NCBI GenBank assembly: GCA_964019425.1
Contig: OZ025804.1
Span: forward strand, 682,001 to 746,000
Direction: 5' to 3'
DNA: 64,000 nt
DNA from: Flectonema sp. DT1601
Taxonomy: Eukaryota; Euglenozoa; Diplonemea; Diplonemida; Diplonemidae
Shown here: piece after piece, positions 11,894-24,008 of the stretch
How the letters are laid out: each line of letters begins with the position of its first letter
Numbering within the stretch: the stretch's first letter is position 1
The notes under the pieces: generated by a model
What the model was told of the DNA's origin: nothing
Database searches by the model: none
What the model saw: only the letters and a program-made list of their open reading frames with translations
Translations under genes and position numbers: made by a program

Positions 11894-12650
11894 GTTCACA
11901 ACATGAGATCGCTGATAGATTTACCGAAAAGGTTACGAGATACATGCTGGGTACAATGTGGTGCACGGATAAGAGTCGAATAGGACATTGTAAGGGAAGA
12001 AGTGAAAGTTAAAAAGAAATTTATTCGGTCTCTCCGTTCATCGGAAAGAATGGAACTTCCAACCTTTACAGTACATGCATGCAGACTCCACGATGCCTGA
12101 TTCCATACCCAAAGGTATAGTTAAAGGAGCGATGTATAGAGCCAGCATGATTTGTAACAACCTTTCTGACCTCCTTGTAGAGTTCGAATGGATAATATTT
12201 CGGATGATTTTTAATACCTAAAGTTGTTACTGTTTTTACATTGTCAAAGTTTCACTCTCCTTTACTTTTTTACATTTTATTTATTTACACCTTTTTTTTC
12301 TTTTCAAAGGAAAGGAAAAAAGATCTTCTGTGAGATTATTTTTAAAAGTTACATTTCCGTTACAAATGTGATTGTTTTATTTTATTTTATTCTACAATCG
12401 TAAAGCAGTTTGTAAGAACCTGAGTAACTTGTGGATACTATTATTTTTTATTTCATCACCCACCTCTACTGCCTGTGGCTCGTGCCTGGGCTAAATTGCT
12501 TCGAAGGCTGCATTCTCTTCCTCGGCGACATGGAAGCGTTCCAACTGCACCAGTTGATTAGAATACTCGGTATTGATTTAGATTGTGATTTAAGTTATCT
12601 GTTATTGTAGTTTACTCATTCAGGTACACAATAATAATAAAAATAAAAAT
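11894..12650. other. upstream region of sulfotransferase 2 with single VNTR unit
   Basis: No gene is seen in 11894-12460. At about 12479-12560 is one diverged unit of the 82-bp element that is tandemly repeated at 31004, 37341 and 40980. 12560-12650 is the leader (GATTAGAATACTCGGTATTG ... AATAATAATAAAAATAAAAAT) that recurs before truncated sulfotransferase starts at 32666, 38581, 41932 and 44551. Confidence 0.6.
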
Positions 12651-14108
12651 ATGGAGCTTGGCAAGGTAGTGTTTTTAATAATAGTTATTGCTGCCTTGTT
12701 AATATGCTGGACAACATTCTCAAATACTGGTTGCGTCACAGTAGTGGTTAATGGAAATGCAAATGAAGCATTACTTCTAAAGACTCTGACTCAACAAAAG
12801 GATCCTGTGGTCCACTACTCCATACCTCAGGCAACAGTAATTAGAAAAGATAGTTCTGGTCAGGAAGTAGTGTTCTACAAGTATCATGGAAAGCAATGTC
12901 TCGGAGGTACTGATCTGGACCCCGTCGATTCTCTGGAAGAAGCGTTTGAGATGTGTGCGAAGAAGAAAGTCTGCCAAGCGATTAGTTGTCATAACCTCTC
13001 TTGTAGGATCATATCTCCGACATGTATTTTACAGACACCAGAGATAGGTAAGTATTGCGCTTACATTATTATTGCTAGAACTCCTAATAGGCTTCACTTG
13101 TATGAGAAACTTCTTCAAGATCTTCCTCCTACTGAGGTCTTGAAGAACCAAACTGGCCGTCGTTTGGCATCTGGTGAAAAACACGTGAAGAACATAGCGT
13201 GGGATCCTCAAAGCAGTGTTTGGAAGGATGGAAACTTTCAGCGGAATTATTCGGAACTTCCTTACGTTGAAGTGACGAGATTGGATCACTTCACAATGGG
13301 ACCACTTGTTAGCGTAGACCCGATTCATAAAATTATCTTTTTCAGAATGCCGAAGGTTCAGTCCTCAAATATTTACAGATTATACGACAGACTTGTTGGT
13401 CACACGGACATTATTAATGATGAAAATGGTCACATTTGGATGCATGAACGGTTCAGAGAGAATGATCCCAACCGTGAGCGCATATCATTCAAAGATTTAG
13501 ACAAGGATATGTGTAATCGTATTATGAATGACCCTTCTTATAGAAAAGTTGTGTTTTTCAGAGATCCTGTTGATCGTGTTCTTTCTTGCTACCTCGATAA
13601 GTTCAAGCGTTTACATTATTCGACCTTCTTCGGTCAAAAAAGAGGCACGACGACCTTCAGTGAGCTTATGAGCTACATTGATACAGATGGTCCTCCACCA
13701 TACGGAGTTGGCCCTGGAGTGAATTATCACTATCAAGCTCAGGTACTTACTTCGAATTTATTCAAATTTCTCCCTCTCTTCGACTTCATTGGTTGGGGAA
13801 ATACTGCTCACACGAAACTGATGTTAGAGAAGTATGGTCTGTGGGATGACTTTGGAAACAAGACTTGGCCTCATGGCTTTATGAAATCGGGAGACAATCA
13901 TCCCACTGGATCTAAAGATAAGAAAACAAAGTACCTTAACGATTCGACAATTAAAATAGCAAAACATGCTTACGATATTGATTATCAATTCTTTCGTCAT
14001 ATCGGACTTGAGAAAGGAGGTCCTCCTGTTGATGGCAGTCGTTTGGTTCCATTCTTCTCTCATTGTAATAATAAGAATAAGGTCTGTTGGCCTGCTTATC
14101 CAGCTTAA
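12651..14108 (+). CDS. membrane-anchored carbohydrate sulfotransferase, copy 2 (most divergent)
   Basis: 485 residues, same architecture as copy 1 but the most diverged paralogue. Its signal anchor (MELGKVVFLIIVIAALLICW) and Cys-rich N-terminal region differ at many sites, and the PAPS 5' loop reads FRMPKVQSSN, closer to the usual PKxxSS form. The 3' site FFRDPVDRVLSCYLDKF is kept. Both flanks also differ: it lacks the T-rich acceptor with AAATAG and the common 3' flank, and begins from the ACACAATAATAATAAAA leader. That leader and its first 36 coding bases were copied to four other places as truncated remnants. Likely functional; substrate may differ from that of the other copies. Confidence 0.85.
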   Translation: MELGKVVFLIIVIAALLICWTTFSNTGCVTVVVNGNANEALLLKTLTQQKDPVVHYSIPQATVIRKDSSGQEVVFYKYHGKQCLGGTDLDPVDSLEEAFEMCAKKKVCQAISCHNLSCRIISPTCILQTPEIGKYCAYIIIARTPNRLHLYEKLLQDLPPTEVLKNQTGRRLASGEKHVKNIAWDPQSSVWKDGNFQRNYSELPYVEVTRLDHFTMGPLVSVDPIHKIIFFRMPKVQSSNIYRLYDRLVGHTDIINDENGHIWMHERFRENDPNRERISFKDLDKDMCNRIMNDPSYRKVVFFRDPVDRVLSCYLDKFKRLHYSTFFGQKRGTTTFSELMSYIDTDGPPPYGVGPGVNYHYQAQVLTSNLFKFLPLFDFIGWGNTAHTKLMLEKYGLWDDFGNKTWPHGFMKSGDNHPTGSKDKKTKYLNDSTIKIAKHAYDIDYQFFRHIGLEKGGPPVDGSRLVPFFSHCNNKNKVCWPAYPA

Positions 14109-14904
14109 ACTATTAAATGCAGAGAGCTTTCTAATCACATTGGTATTGATGTCGAAACTGACGATGACAACAAGTTCTTTGTTGGGGGAAGTCCCCTCCG
14201 TGTCACCTTACCATAATAGCTTCTTCAAAAAGCTAAATTAATCATCACTATTGTTATGACAAAACAGCTCGTGTTTTACAAGTCAAACAATTATCCTATC
14301 CTAAAAGAACAATAATATTAATTAATCAGTCTTGTCTGTTGTCATTATGTCCGGCGCAGTTATGACCTAAACTGGTTATCATCTTACCTGATCCTTTTGG
14401 TTTTCATTTCTTGCTGAGTGATATGGCTATGTGCTGCCCAAATCTTTTGTGGTACATTTCTAAAGCTTTTCGGTAAGCCCACAGCACACTTATAATGCTT
14501 TGGACAACTGGGGGTGAACGATCCTCGGTACTGTTCCGGGGTTTTCTATTTTCTTTCGTGGAGTGTGGGCATATGGCACATGTGGTCGTATTATAAAGAG
14601 AGATGTATATGAAAGAAAGAAGATTTTTTATTTTTTTTTCACCTTCCCCCCACTCCCAGATCGTTTCTCTTTTATTTTCTTTAGTTGTTTACAACCTGTT
14701 AGCCTCTGGGCAAGGTGGAGGCTGGAAGTCGATCACTTCCAGCCAATACTATGAAACTACAATCTTCGCGATTGGGTCCTTACTGATGCGGGCTACCCAG
14801 ACCCCTCGTAGTCATCAGTTTGTATTTTGCTAACTAAACTAAACTAAACTAATTATTTACACGTCTTTTTCCGCCCGGTATAATCCTCCTTCTGTCTAAC
14901 CAGA
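14109..14904. repeat. dispersed repeat family B, copy 2, with perfect hairpin
   Basis: 14349-14850 is the longest copy of family B. At 14720-14744 it has a perfect 10-bp hairpin (GGCTGGAAGT, 5-base loop, ACTTCCAGCC), followed by a conserved stretch ending in TAACTAAACTAAACT. The same hairpin and tail recur at 48718-48825. 14109-14348 shows nothing recognisable. Confidence 0.65.
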
Positions 14905-15217
14905 TTACGGTTGTGCGACAGACAACACAAATTGGCAGATACTCTTGCGGGCTTGCACCACCTCAAGGGTGTGCGCTATCGCTCGGTTGACCTGTTTCAT
15001 CCACTCAGCACCCCACCTCGCGAGGTGTTTTATAATTTTCTAATAGTGTCTTGTTCTCTTGTCCCTCTCTTTAATAAGTTTAAATTAATTTTGTAAGACT
15101 TAAGTAACTAAAAAAATAAATAAATAAATAAATAAATACACTGGTTTTTTGTTACTGTTGCGTGTCAAAGTTTAAAAGTTATTATTTTTTCTCTTCAGAG
15201 GAAGTCAATTTACTCAT
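14905..15217 (+). repeat. duplicated calpain upstream region lacking its gene
   Basis: Nearly identical to 23718-24003, the region before the calpain start, including the TCTCTTCAG acceptor and AGGAAGTCAATTTA leader. Here the leader runs straight into the start of the surface-protein pseudogene, so the calpain ORF is deleted. Confidence 0.85.
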
Positions 15218-15811
15218 ATGTACTCATATGTGTATGTGTTGTTTTTATTCTTCTTGTTAATCAACTAGACCGTCCATCAGGGATATCCAACACCGCACCG
15301 ACAGGTGATGTAGTTCGGGTTGGAATCTTTGAAGGAGTACCGGAGTGATAATAGATGAGTCAAGAAATATGAGTTTTCTAAACATAGAAGCAAGCAATCT
15401 AATGTCTGGATGTTTCTGGTTGTTGTCAGCTTCCGATTACTCCTTCTCCAAGTACCATACCTGAAAAAACATTACCTCCTCTTATCACTCTTCCTGTTAT
15501 GCCAACAGCTATTCCTAACAGGGAGATAAATTCTGTGGTGCCGCCTTCACAGTCTTCTTCTTGCCAATCCGATGACGATTTTTGTTTTTATCCCACTTGG
15601 AAATTAATAATTTTTATTCTTGCTATAGCAGTTACTCTTTTGTTTGGAATTGTTTTTTTGTATTGTGTTTATAAGAAAAAATCTTCTAAGGGTGGTAAGA
15701 GTGATTCACGTGATACAAATGCGAATCCGAAGCAAGCGATTGAAAGTACGGAGCCGCAATATTCACGTCAACATCTTCCACTTTACTCGGTTAGTCCTGA
15801 GAGGGGGTTGT
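15218..15811 (+). pseudogene. truncated copy of the single-pass surface protein gene
   Basis: Matches the intact gene at 25567-26745 at both ends but lacks about 585 bp of the ectodomain (the join lies near 15413). It also has a 4-bp loss near 15337 that shifts frame, and a 3-bp loss near 15491. The start region is rearranged and soon meets a stop. The C-terminal part (stalk, transmembrane helix, cytoplasmic tail; 15499-15811) remains open and identical to the intact gene, which implies recent duplication or gene conversion. Confidence 0.85.
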
Positions 15812-16005
15812 GATATATTCCATTGTAAGTTTGTTAGCAGATCTGGTTAGGGTCTTTAGATTTCTTCGTTTTACTGTAGTAGTATTTGATTTTATGAAGG
15901 TGGGTGTTGTTGATTCTTGTTTGTTTTTAAAAATATTTTCCCTTCACAGAACAAACACAGTTCAGGAGACCTTTTTTTCTCTCCACCCTGAACGATGTTT
16001 ATAAA

Positions 16006-19000
16006 ATGAGATTCACATTATTGATAGTGATTTTATTCGGGTTGTTAACCCTCAGTCGTGGGATCTGTCCTAACGGGTTTACGGTAGTTGGGAACGACTG
16101 TCTTGCTGTATCTACATCACGGCTGTCTTGCTGTATCTACATCACGGCTGTCTTGCTGTATCTACATCACGGCTGTCTTGCTGTATCTACATCACGACTG
16201 TCTTGCTGTATCTACATCACGACTGTCTTGCTGTATCTACATCACGGCTGTCTTGCTGTATCTACATCACGGCTGTCTTGCTGTATCTACATCACGACTG
16301 TCTTGCTGTATCTACATCACGACTGTCTTGCTGTATCTACATCACGGCTGTCTTGCTGTATCTACATCACGACTGTCTTGCTGTATCTACATCACGACTG
16401 TCTTGCTGTATCTACATCACGACTGTCTTGCTGTATCTACATCACGGCTGTCTTGCTGTATCTACATCACGGCTGTCTTGCTGTATCTACATCACGACTG
16501 TCTTGCTGTATCTACATCACGACTGTCTTGCTGTATCTACATCACGGCTGTCTTGCTGTATCTACATCACGGCTGTCTTGCTGTATCTACATCACGGCTG
16601 TCTTGCTGTATCTACATCACGGCTGTCTTGCTGTATCTACATCACGGCTGTCTTGCTGTATCTACATCACGGCTGTCTTGCTGTATCTACATCACGACTG
16701 TCTTGCTGTATCTACATCACGGCTGTCTTGCTGTATCTACATCACGACTGTCTTGCTGTATCTACATCACGGCTGTCTTGCTGTATCTACATCACGGCTG
16801 TCTTGCTGTATCTACATCACGACTGTCTTGCTGTATCTACATCACGACTGTCTTGCTGTATCTACATCACGGCTGTCTTGCTGTATCTACATCACGACTG
16901 TCTTGCTGTATCTACATCACGGCTGTCTTGCTGTATCTACATCACGGCTGTCTTGCTGTATCTACATCACGACTGTCCTGCTGTATCTACATCACGGCTG
17001 TCTTGCTGTATCTACATCACGACTGTCTTGCTGTATCTACATCACGACTGTCTTGCTGTATCTACATCACGGCTGTCTTGCTGTATCTACATCACGGCTG
17101 TCTTGCTGTATCTACATCACGACTGTCTTGCTGTATCTACATCACGACTGTCTTGCTGTATCTACATCACGGCTGTCTTGCTGTATCTACATCACGACTG
17201 TCTTGCTGTATCTACATCACGGCTGTCTTGCTGTATCTACATCACGGCTGTCTTGCTGTATCTACATCACGACTGTCTTGCTGTATCTACATCACGGCTG
17301 TCTTGCTGTATCTACATCACGGCTGTCTTGCTGTATCTACATCACGACTGTCTTGCTGTATCTACATCACGGCTGTCTTGCTGTATCTACATCACGACTG
17401 TCTTGCTGTATCTACATCACGGCTGTCTTGCTGTATCTACATCACGGCTGTCTTGCTGTATCTACATCACGACTGTCTTGCTGTATCTACATCACGGCTG
17501 TCTTGCTGTATCTACATCACGACTGTCTTGCTGTATCTACATCACGACTGTCTTGCTGTATCTACATCACGGCTGTCTTGCTGTATCTACATCACGACTG
17601 TCTTGCTGTATCTACATCACGGCTGTCTTGCTGTATCTACATCACGGCTGTCTTGCTGTATCTACATCACGACTGTCTTGCTGTATCTACATCACGGCTG
17701 TCTTGCTGTATCTACATCACGACTGTCTTGCTGTATCTACATCACGGCTGTCTTGCTGTATCTACATCACGGCTGTCTTGCTGTATCTACATCACGGCTG
17801 TCTTGCTGTATCTACATCACGGCTGTCTTGCTGTATCTACATCACGGCTGTCTTGCTGTATCTACATCACGACTGTCTTGCTGTATCTACATCACGACTG
17901 TCTTGCTGTATCTACATCACGGCTGTCTTGCTGTATCTACATCACGACTGTCTTGCTGTATCTACATCACGGCTGTCTTGCTGTATCTACATCACGGCTG
18001 TCTTGCTGTATCTACATCACGGCTGTCTTGCTGTATCTACATCACGGCTGTCTTGCTGTATCTACATCACGGCTGTCTTGCTGTATCTACATCACGACTG
18101 TCTTGCTGTATCTACATCACGACTGTCTTGCTGTATCTACATCACGGCTGTCTTGCTGTATCTACATCACGACTGTCTTGCTGTATCTACATCACGGCTG
18201 TCTTGCTGTATCTACATCACGACTGTCTTGCTGTATCTACATCACGACTGTCTTGCTGTATCTACATCACGACTGTCTTGCTGTATCTACATCACGGCTG
18301 TCTTGCTGTATCTACATCACGACTGTCTTGCTGTATCTACATCACGGCTGTCTTGCTGTATCTACATCACGACTGTCTTGCTGTATCTACATCACGACTG
18401 TCTTGCTGTATCTACATCACGACTGTCTTGCTGTATCTACATCACGACTGTCTTGCTGTATCTACATCACGACTGTCTTGCTGTATCTACATCACGACTG
18501 TCTTGCTGTATCTACATCACGACTGTCTTGCTGTATCTACATCACGGCTGTCTTGCTGTATCTACATCACGGCTGTCTTGCTGTATTCTACATCACGGCT
18601 GTCTTGCTGTATCTACATCACGGCTGTCTTGCTGTATCTACATCACGGCTGTCTTGCTGTATCTACATCACGGCTGTCTTGCTGTATCTACATCACGACT
18701 GTCTTGCTGTATCTACATCACGGCTGTCTTGCTGTATCTACATCACGGCTGTCTTGCTGTATCTACATCACGGCTGTCTTGCTGTATCTACATCACGACT
18801 GTCTTGCTGTATCTACATCACGGACTGTCTTGCTGTATCTACATCACGGCTGTCTTGCTGTATCTACATCACGGCTGTCTTGCTGTATCTACATCACGAC
18901 TGTCTTGCTGTATCTACATCACGACTGTCTTGCTGTATCTACATCACGTCTGTACATGGCTGTATCTACGAGGTGGTAATCACGGCTGTCTTGCTGTATC

Positions 19001-21603
19001 TACATCACGACTGTCTTGCTGTATCTACATCACGGACTGTCTTGCTGTATCCTACATCACGGACTGTACTTGACTGTATCTACATCACGGCTTCTTGCTG
19101 TATCTACACACGGCTGTTAGCTGTATCTACATCACGACTGTCTTGCTGTATCTACATCACGGCGGTCTTGCTGTATCTTACATCTCGGCTGTCTTGCTGT
19201 ATCTACATCACGGCTGTCTTGCTGTATCTTAATCACGACTGTCTTGCTGTATCTACATCAACGACTGTCTTGCTTGTATCTCTTGCTGTATCTACATCAC
19301 GGCTGTCTTGCTGTATCTACATCACGACTGTCTTGCTGTATCTACATCACGACTGTCTTGCTGTATCTACATCACGGACTGTCTTGCTGTATCTACATCA
19401 CGGACTGTCTTGCTGTATCTACATCACGGCTGTTCTTCTGCTGTATCTACATCACGGCTGTCTTGCTGTATCTACATCACGACTGTCTTGCTGTATCTAC
19501 ATCAACGGACTGTCTTGCTGTATCTACATCACGACTGTCTTGCTGTATCTACATCACGGCTGTCTTGCTGTATCTACATCACGGCTGTCTTGCTGTATCT
19601 ACATCACGGCTGTCTTGCTGTATCTACATCACGGTTGCTGTATCTACATCACGGCTGTCTTGCTGTATCTACATCACGACTGTCTTGCTGTATCTACATC
19701 ACGGCTGTCTTGCTGTATCTACATCACGGCTGTCTTGCTGTATCTACATCACGACTGTCTTGCTGTATCTACATCACGACTGTCTTGCTGTATCTACATC
19801 ACGGCTGTCTTGCTGTATCTACATCACGGCTGTCTTGCTGTATCTACATCACGGACTGTCTTGCTGTATCTACATCACGACTGTCTTGCTGTATCTACAT
19901 CACGGACTGTCTTGCTGTATCTACATCAACGACGCTGTCTTGCTGTATGCTACATCACGGCTGTCTTGGCTGTATCTACATCACGGCTGTCTTGCTTCTG
20001 TATCTTGCTGTATCTACATCACGGCTGTCTTGCTGTATCTACATCACGGCTGTCTTGCTGTATCTACATCACGGCTGTCTTGCTGTATCTACATCACGAC
20101 TGTCTTGCTGTATCTACATCACGACTGTCTTGCTGTATCTACATCACGGCTGTCTTGCTGTATCTACATCACGACTGTCTTGCTGTATCTACATCACGGC
20201 TGTCTTGCTGTATCTACATCACGGCTGTCTTGCTGTATCTACATCACGACTGTCTTGCTGTATCTACATCACGGCTGTCTTGCTGTATCTACATCACGGC
20301 TGTCTTGCTGTATCTACATCACGACTGTCTTGCTGTATCTACATCACGGCTGTCTTGCTGTATCTACATCACGACTGTCTTGCTGTATCTACATCACGGC
20401 TGTCTTGCTGTATCTACATCACGGCTGTCTTGCTGTATCTACATCACGACTGTCTTGCTGTATCTACATCACGGCTGTCTTGCTGTATCTACATCACGAC
20501 TGTCTTGCTGTATCTACATCACGACTGTCTTGCTGTATCTACATCACGGCTGTCTTGCTGTATCTACATCACGACTGTCTTGCTGTATCTACATCACGGC
20601 TGTCTTGCTGTATCTACATCACGGCTGTCTTGCTGTATCTACATCACGACTGTCTTGCTGTATCTACATCACGGCTGTCTTGCTGTATCTACATCACGAC
20701 TGTCTTGCTGTATCTACATCACGGCTGTCTTGCTGTATCTACATCACGGCTGTCTTGCTGTATCTACATCACGGCTGTCTTGCTGTATCTACATCACGGC
20801 TGTCTTGCTGTATCTACATCACGGCTGTCTTGCTGTATCTACATCACGGCTGTCTTGCTGTATCTACATCACGACTGTCTTGCTGTATCTACATCACGGC
20901 TGTCTTGCTGTATCTACATCACGACTGTCTTGCTGTATCTACATCACGGCTGTCTTGCTGTATCTACATCACGGCTGTCTTGCTGTATCTACATCACGAC
21001 TGTCTTGCTGTATCTACATCACGGCTGTCTTGCTGTATCTACATCACGGCTGTCTTGCTGTATCTACATCACGGCTGTCTTGCTGTATCTACATCACGGC
21101 TGTCTTGCTGTATCTACATCACGGCTGTCTTGCTGTATCTACATCACGGCTGTCTTGCTGTATCTACATCACGGCTGTCTTGCTGTATCTACATCACGGC
21201 TGTCTTGCTGTATCTACATCACGACTGTCTTGCTGTATCTACATCACGACTGTCTTGCTGTATCTACATCACGGCTGTCTTGCTGTATCTACATCACGAC
21301 TGTCTTGCTGTATCTACATCACGACTGTCTTGCTGTATCTACATCACGACTGTCTTGCTGTATCTACATCACGACTGTCTTGCTGTATCTACATCACGAC
21401 TGTCTTGCTGTATCTACATCACGACTGTCTTGCTGTATCTACATCACGACTGTCTTGCTGTATCTACATCACGGCTGTCTTGCTGTATCTACATCACGGA
21501 TGTCTTGCTGTATCTACACTCAAGACGTTCTGGAATATGTCGACATAAGATAGTTGCTTGTGATTGTACGACAAACTATCTGTCTCCTACAATTACACCG
21601 TAA
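16006..21603 (+). pseudogene. CTLD-receptor gene copy replaced by giant minisatellite ORF (copy A)
   Basis: Starts with the same ATG, signal peptide and first CTLD residues (through FTVVGNDC) as the intact receptor at 44834. It then enters a 25-bp repeat array and leaves it in a short CTLD piece (SGICRHKIVACDCTTNYLS), stopping soon after. Because the unit is not a multiple of three and has no stop in any forward frame, the frame stays open for 1865 codons with a 25-residue Cys/Leu-rich period. Most of the receptor (other CTLDs and membrane domain) is missing. Could be a pseudogene or a secreted repeat protein; the intact leader with its CACAG acceptor means it may be transcribed. Confidence 0.6.
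16096..21518. repeat. 25-bp minisatellite, array A, about 217 units
   Basis: Head-to-tail 25-bp units, almost uniform except for one G/A position (CACGGCTG or CACGACTG). Between about 18585 and 20020 many units have small insertions, deletions and truncations, whereas both outer parts are clean. The seed is the receptor-gene segment at 44924-44946. Confidence 0.95.
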
Positions 21604-21683
21604 ACATAATTGCGTATCATTTTAATTTAATTTTTTATTTTATTTTAAATAGACATCTATCGTCCAACAATATAAATAAAAAT

Positions 21684-23144
21684 ATGGAGCTCAGAAGGGC
21701 AATCTTGTTGATTATTGGCTGTGTCACTATATTTGCATGCTGGTCTGCCTCTGCAAAAAGCAGAAGATGCGTCACAGTAGTGGTTAATAGAAATGCAAAT
21801 GAAGCATTACTTCTAAAGACTCTGACTCAACAAAAGGATCCTGTGGTCCACTACTCCATACCTCGGGCAACAGTAATTAGAAAAGATAGTTCTGGTCAGG
21901 AAGTAGTGTTCTACAAGTATCAAGAAAAGCAATGTGTCGGAGGCTTTGATCTGGGTCCCGTCGCTTCCCTGGAAGAAGCGTTTGAAACGTGTGCGAAGAG
22001 GAAAGTCTGCCAATCGATTAGTTGTCATAACATCACCTCTTGTAGGATCACATCTCCGTCATGTATTTTACAGACATCAGAGAAGGATAAGTATTACGCT
22101 TATGTTATTATTGCTAGAACTCCTGAGAGGCTTCACTTGTATGAGAAACTTCTTCAAGACCTTCCTACTACTGAGGTCTTGAAGAACCAAGCTGGTCGTC
22201 GTTTAGCATCTGGTGAAAAACAAGTGAAGAACATAGCGTGGGATCCTCAAAGCAGTGTTTGGAAGGATGGAAACTTTCAGCGGAATTATTCGGAACTTCC
22301 TTACATTGAATTGACGAGCTCGGATCACTTCACAATGGGACCACTTGTTAACGTAGACCCGATTCATAAAATTGTCATTGTCAGAGTTGCGAAGGTTCAG
22401 TCCACAAACATTTACAGATTATACGACAGACTTGTTGGTCACCAAGACATTATTAATGATGAAAATGGTCATATTTGGATGCATTCAAGACAAGCTGAAA
22501 ATGATCCCCACCGTGAGCGTATCACATTCAAAGACTTAGACACAGATACGTGTAATCGTATTATGAATGACCCTACTTATAGAAAAGTTGTGTTTTTCAG
22601 AGATCCTGTTGATCGTGTTCTTTCTTGCTACCTCGATAAGTTCAAGCGTTTTCATTATTCGACCTTCTTTGGTCAAAAAAAAGGCACGACGACCTTCGGT
22701 GAGCTTTTGAGCTACATTGATACAGATGGTCCTCCACCATACGGAGTTGGCCCTGGAGTGAATTATCACTATCAAGCTCAGGTACTTACTTCGAATTTAT
22801 TCAAATTTCTCCCTCTGTACGACTTCGTCGGTTGGGGAAATACTGCTCACACGAAACTGATGTTAGAGAAGTATGGTCTGTGGGATGACTTTGGAAACAA
22901 GACTTGGCCTCATGGCTTTATGAAATCGGGAGACAATCATCCCACCGGATCTAAAGATAAGAAAGCAACGTACCTTAACGATTCGACAATTAAAATAGCA
23001 AAACATGCTTACGATATTGATTATCAATTCTTTCGTCATATCGGACTTGAGAAAGGAGGTCCTCCTGTTGATGGCAGTCGTTTGGTTCCATTCTTCTCTC
23101 ATTGTAATATAAGAGCCTGTTGGCCTGCTTATCCTGATGCTTAA
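21684..23144 (+). CDS. membrane-anchored carbohydrate sulfotransferase, copy 3
   Basis: 486 residues with signal anchor (MELRRAILLIIGCVTIFACW), Cys-rich N-terminal region, PAPS loop RVAKVQSTN, 3'-phosphate site FFRDPVDRVLSCYLDKF and late YDIDYQFF motif. The frame is open upstream to 21564 inside the receptor remnant, but the start is set at 21684 because the ATAAAAATATGGAG context is shared by the paralogues and places the anchor at the N-terminus. An AAATAG acceptor lies about 33 bases upstream. Its C-terminal half belongs to the 'SYIDTDGPPPYG' group with copies 1, 2 and 7. Gln replaces His in the SGEKQVKNI segment, as in copies 4 and 7. Confidence 0.85.
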   Translation: MELRRAILLIIGCVTIFACWSASAKSRRCVTVVVNRNANEALLLKTLTQQKDPVVHYSIPRATVIRKDSSGQEVVFYKYQEKQCVGGFDLGPVASLEEAFETCAKRKVCQSISCHNITSCRITSPSCILQTSEKDKYYAYVIIARTPERLHLYEKLLQDLPTTEVLKNQAGRRLASGEKQVKNIAWDPQSSVWKDGNFQRNYSELPYIELTSSDHFTMGPLVNVDPIHKIVIVRVAKVQSTNIYRLYDRLVGHQDIINDENGHIWMHSRQAENDPHRERITFKDLDTDTCNRIMNDPTYRKVVFFRDPVDRVLSCYLDKFKRFHYSTFFGQKKGTTTFGELLSYIDTDGPPPYGVGPGVNYHYQAQVLTSNLFKFLPLYDFVGWGNTAHTKLMLEKYGLWDDFGNKTWPHGFMKSGDNHPTGSKDKKATYLNDSTIKIAKHAYDIDYQFFRHIGLEKGGPPVDGSRLVPFFSHCNIRACWPAYPDA

Positions 23145-24008
23145 AATAGTGTTTTAAAGCATCCAACTCCCTCTACGTAAAGAGTCGACTTACAAGTAAA
23201 AAACTATCCTCACGGGGTGTTGTTAGTTGCAAGCTATCAACGGAAAACAACGAGGAGTCTAACGTGGTCTTGTTCAGATAACGGAGACTAGGAGGAATGA
23301 ACAAATAAAACGGAAAGAAAATGGAGCAAGAATAAAGAGAACCCGTGCGTGACAAGGGAGAACACAGATAGCGAGCTATTTACTCTGAGGTTTAAAAAGA
23401 AATGGGGAAAAAAGAAAACAAAACAAAACAAAAAGTGATCTTGCGAGCCTTCATGGGCTATAAGTTTAAAGTTGAAATATTACTCACTCGGAGAACTTTT
23501 TTTTTTTTATCCTCCGTTCCTTTTTTAAAAAATAATAATATTAATTAATCAGTTTTGTCTGTTGTCATTATTTACACGTCTTTTTCCGCCTCCCTTTTTT
23601 TTTTTTTTTTGTTTGAAATTACTGAAATATTCCTCACTCGGAGAACTTCTTTTTTTTTTTTTTTTTTGTAATTGGAAGCAGTCGGTGTAATCCTCCTTCT
23701 GTCTAACCAGATTACGGTTGTGCGACGGACAACACAAATTGGCAGATACTCTTGCGGGCTTGCACCACCTCAAGGGTGTGCGCTATCGCTCGGTTGACCT
23801 GTTTCATCCACTCAGCACCCCACCTCGCGAGGTGTTTTATAATTTTCTAATAGTGTCTTGTTCTCTTGTCCCTCTCTTTAATAATTTAAAATTAATTTTG
23901 TAAGACTTAAGTAACTAAAAAAATAAATAAATACACTGGTTTTTTGTTACTGTTGCGTGTCAAAGTTTAAAAGTTATTATTTTTTCTCTTCAGAGGAAGT
24001 CAATTTAT
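23145..24008. other. intergenic region between sulfotransferase 3 and calpain
   Basis: 23145-23400 is the common sulfotransferase 3' flank, and a piece of the dispersed GCGAGCCTTCATGGGC repeat lies near 23440. Two T-rich blocks follow around TACTCACTCGGAGAACTT (duplicated at about 23475 and 23630). 23718-24003 is the calpain upstream region, also present at 14905-15200. A pyrimidine tract with TCTCTTCAG (23980-23993) ends 15 bases before the calpain ATG and is the likely splice acceptor. Confidence 0.6.

Noticed and set aside
16088-21553. Four more long forward ORFs (746-981 codons) in the first minisatellite, with parallel ones in the other two arrays
   Set aside because: They are the other reading frames of the same 25-bp repeat. 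Only the frame beginning at the receptor signal peptide has a credible start.
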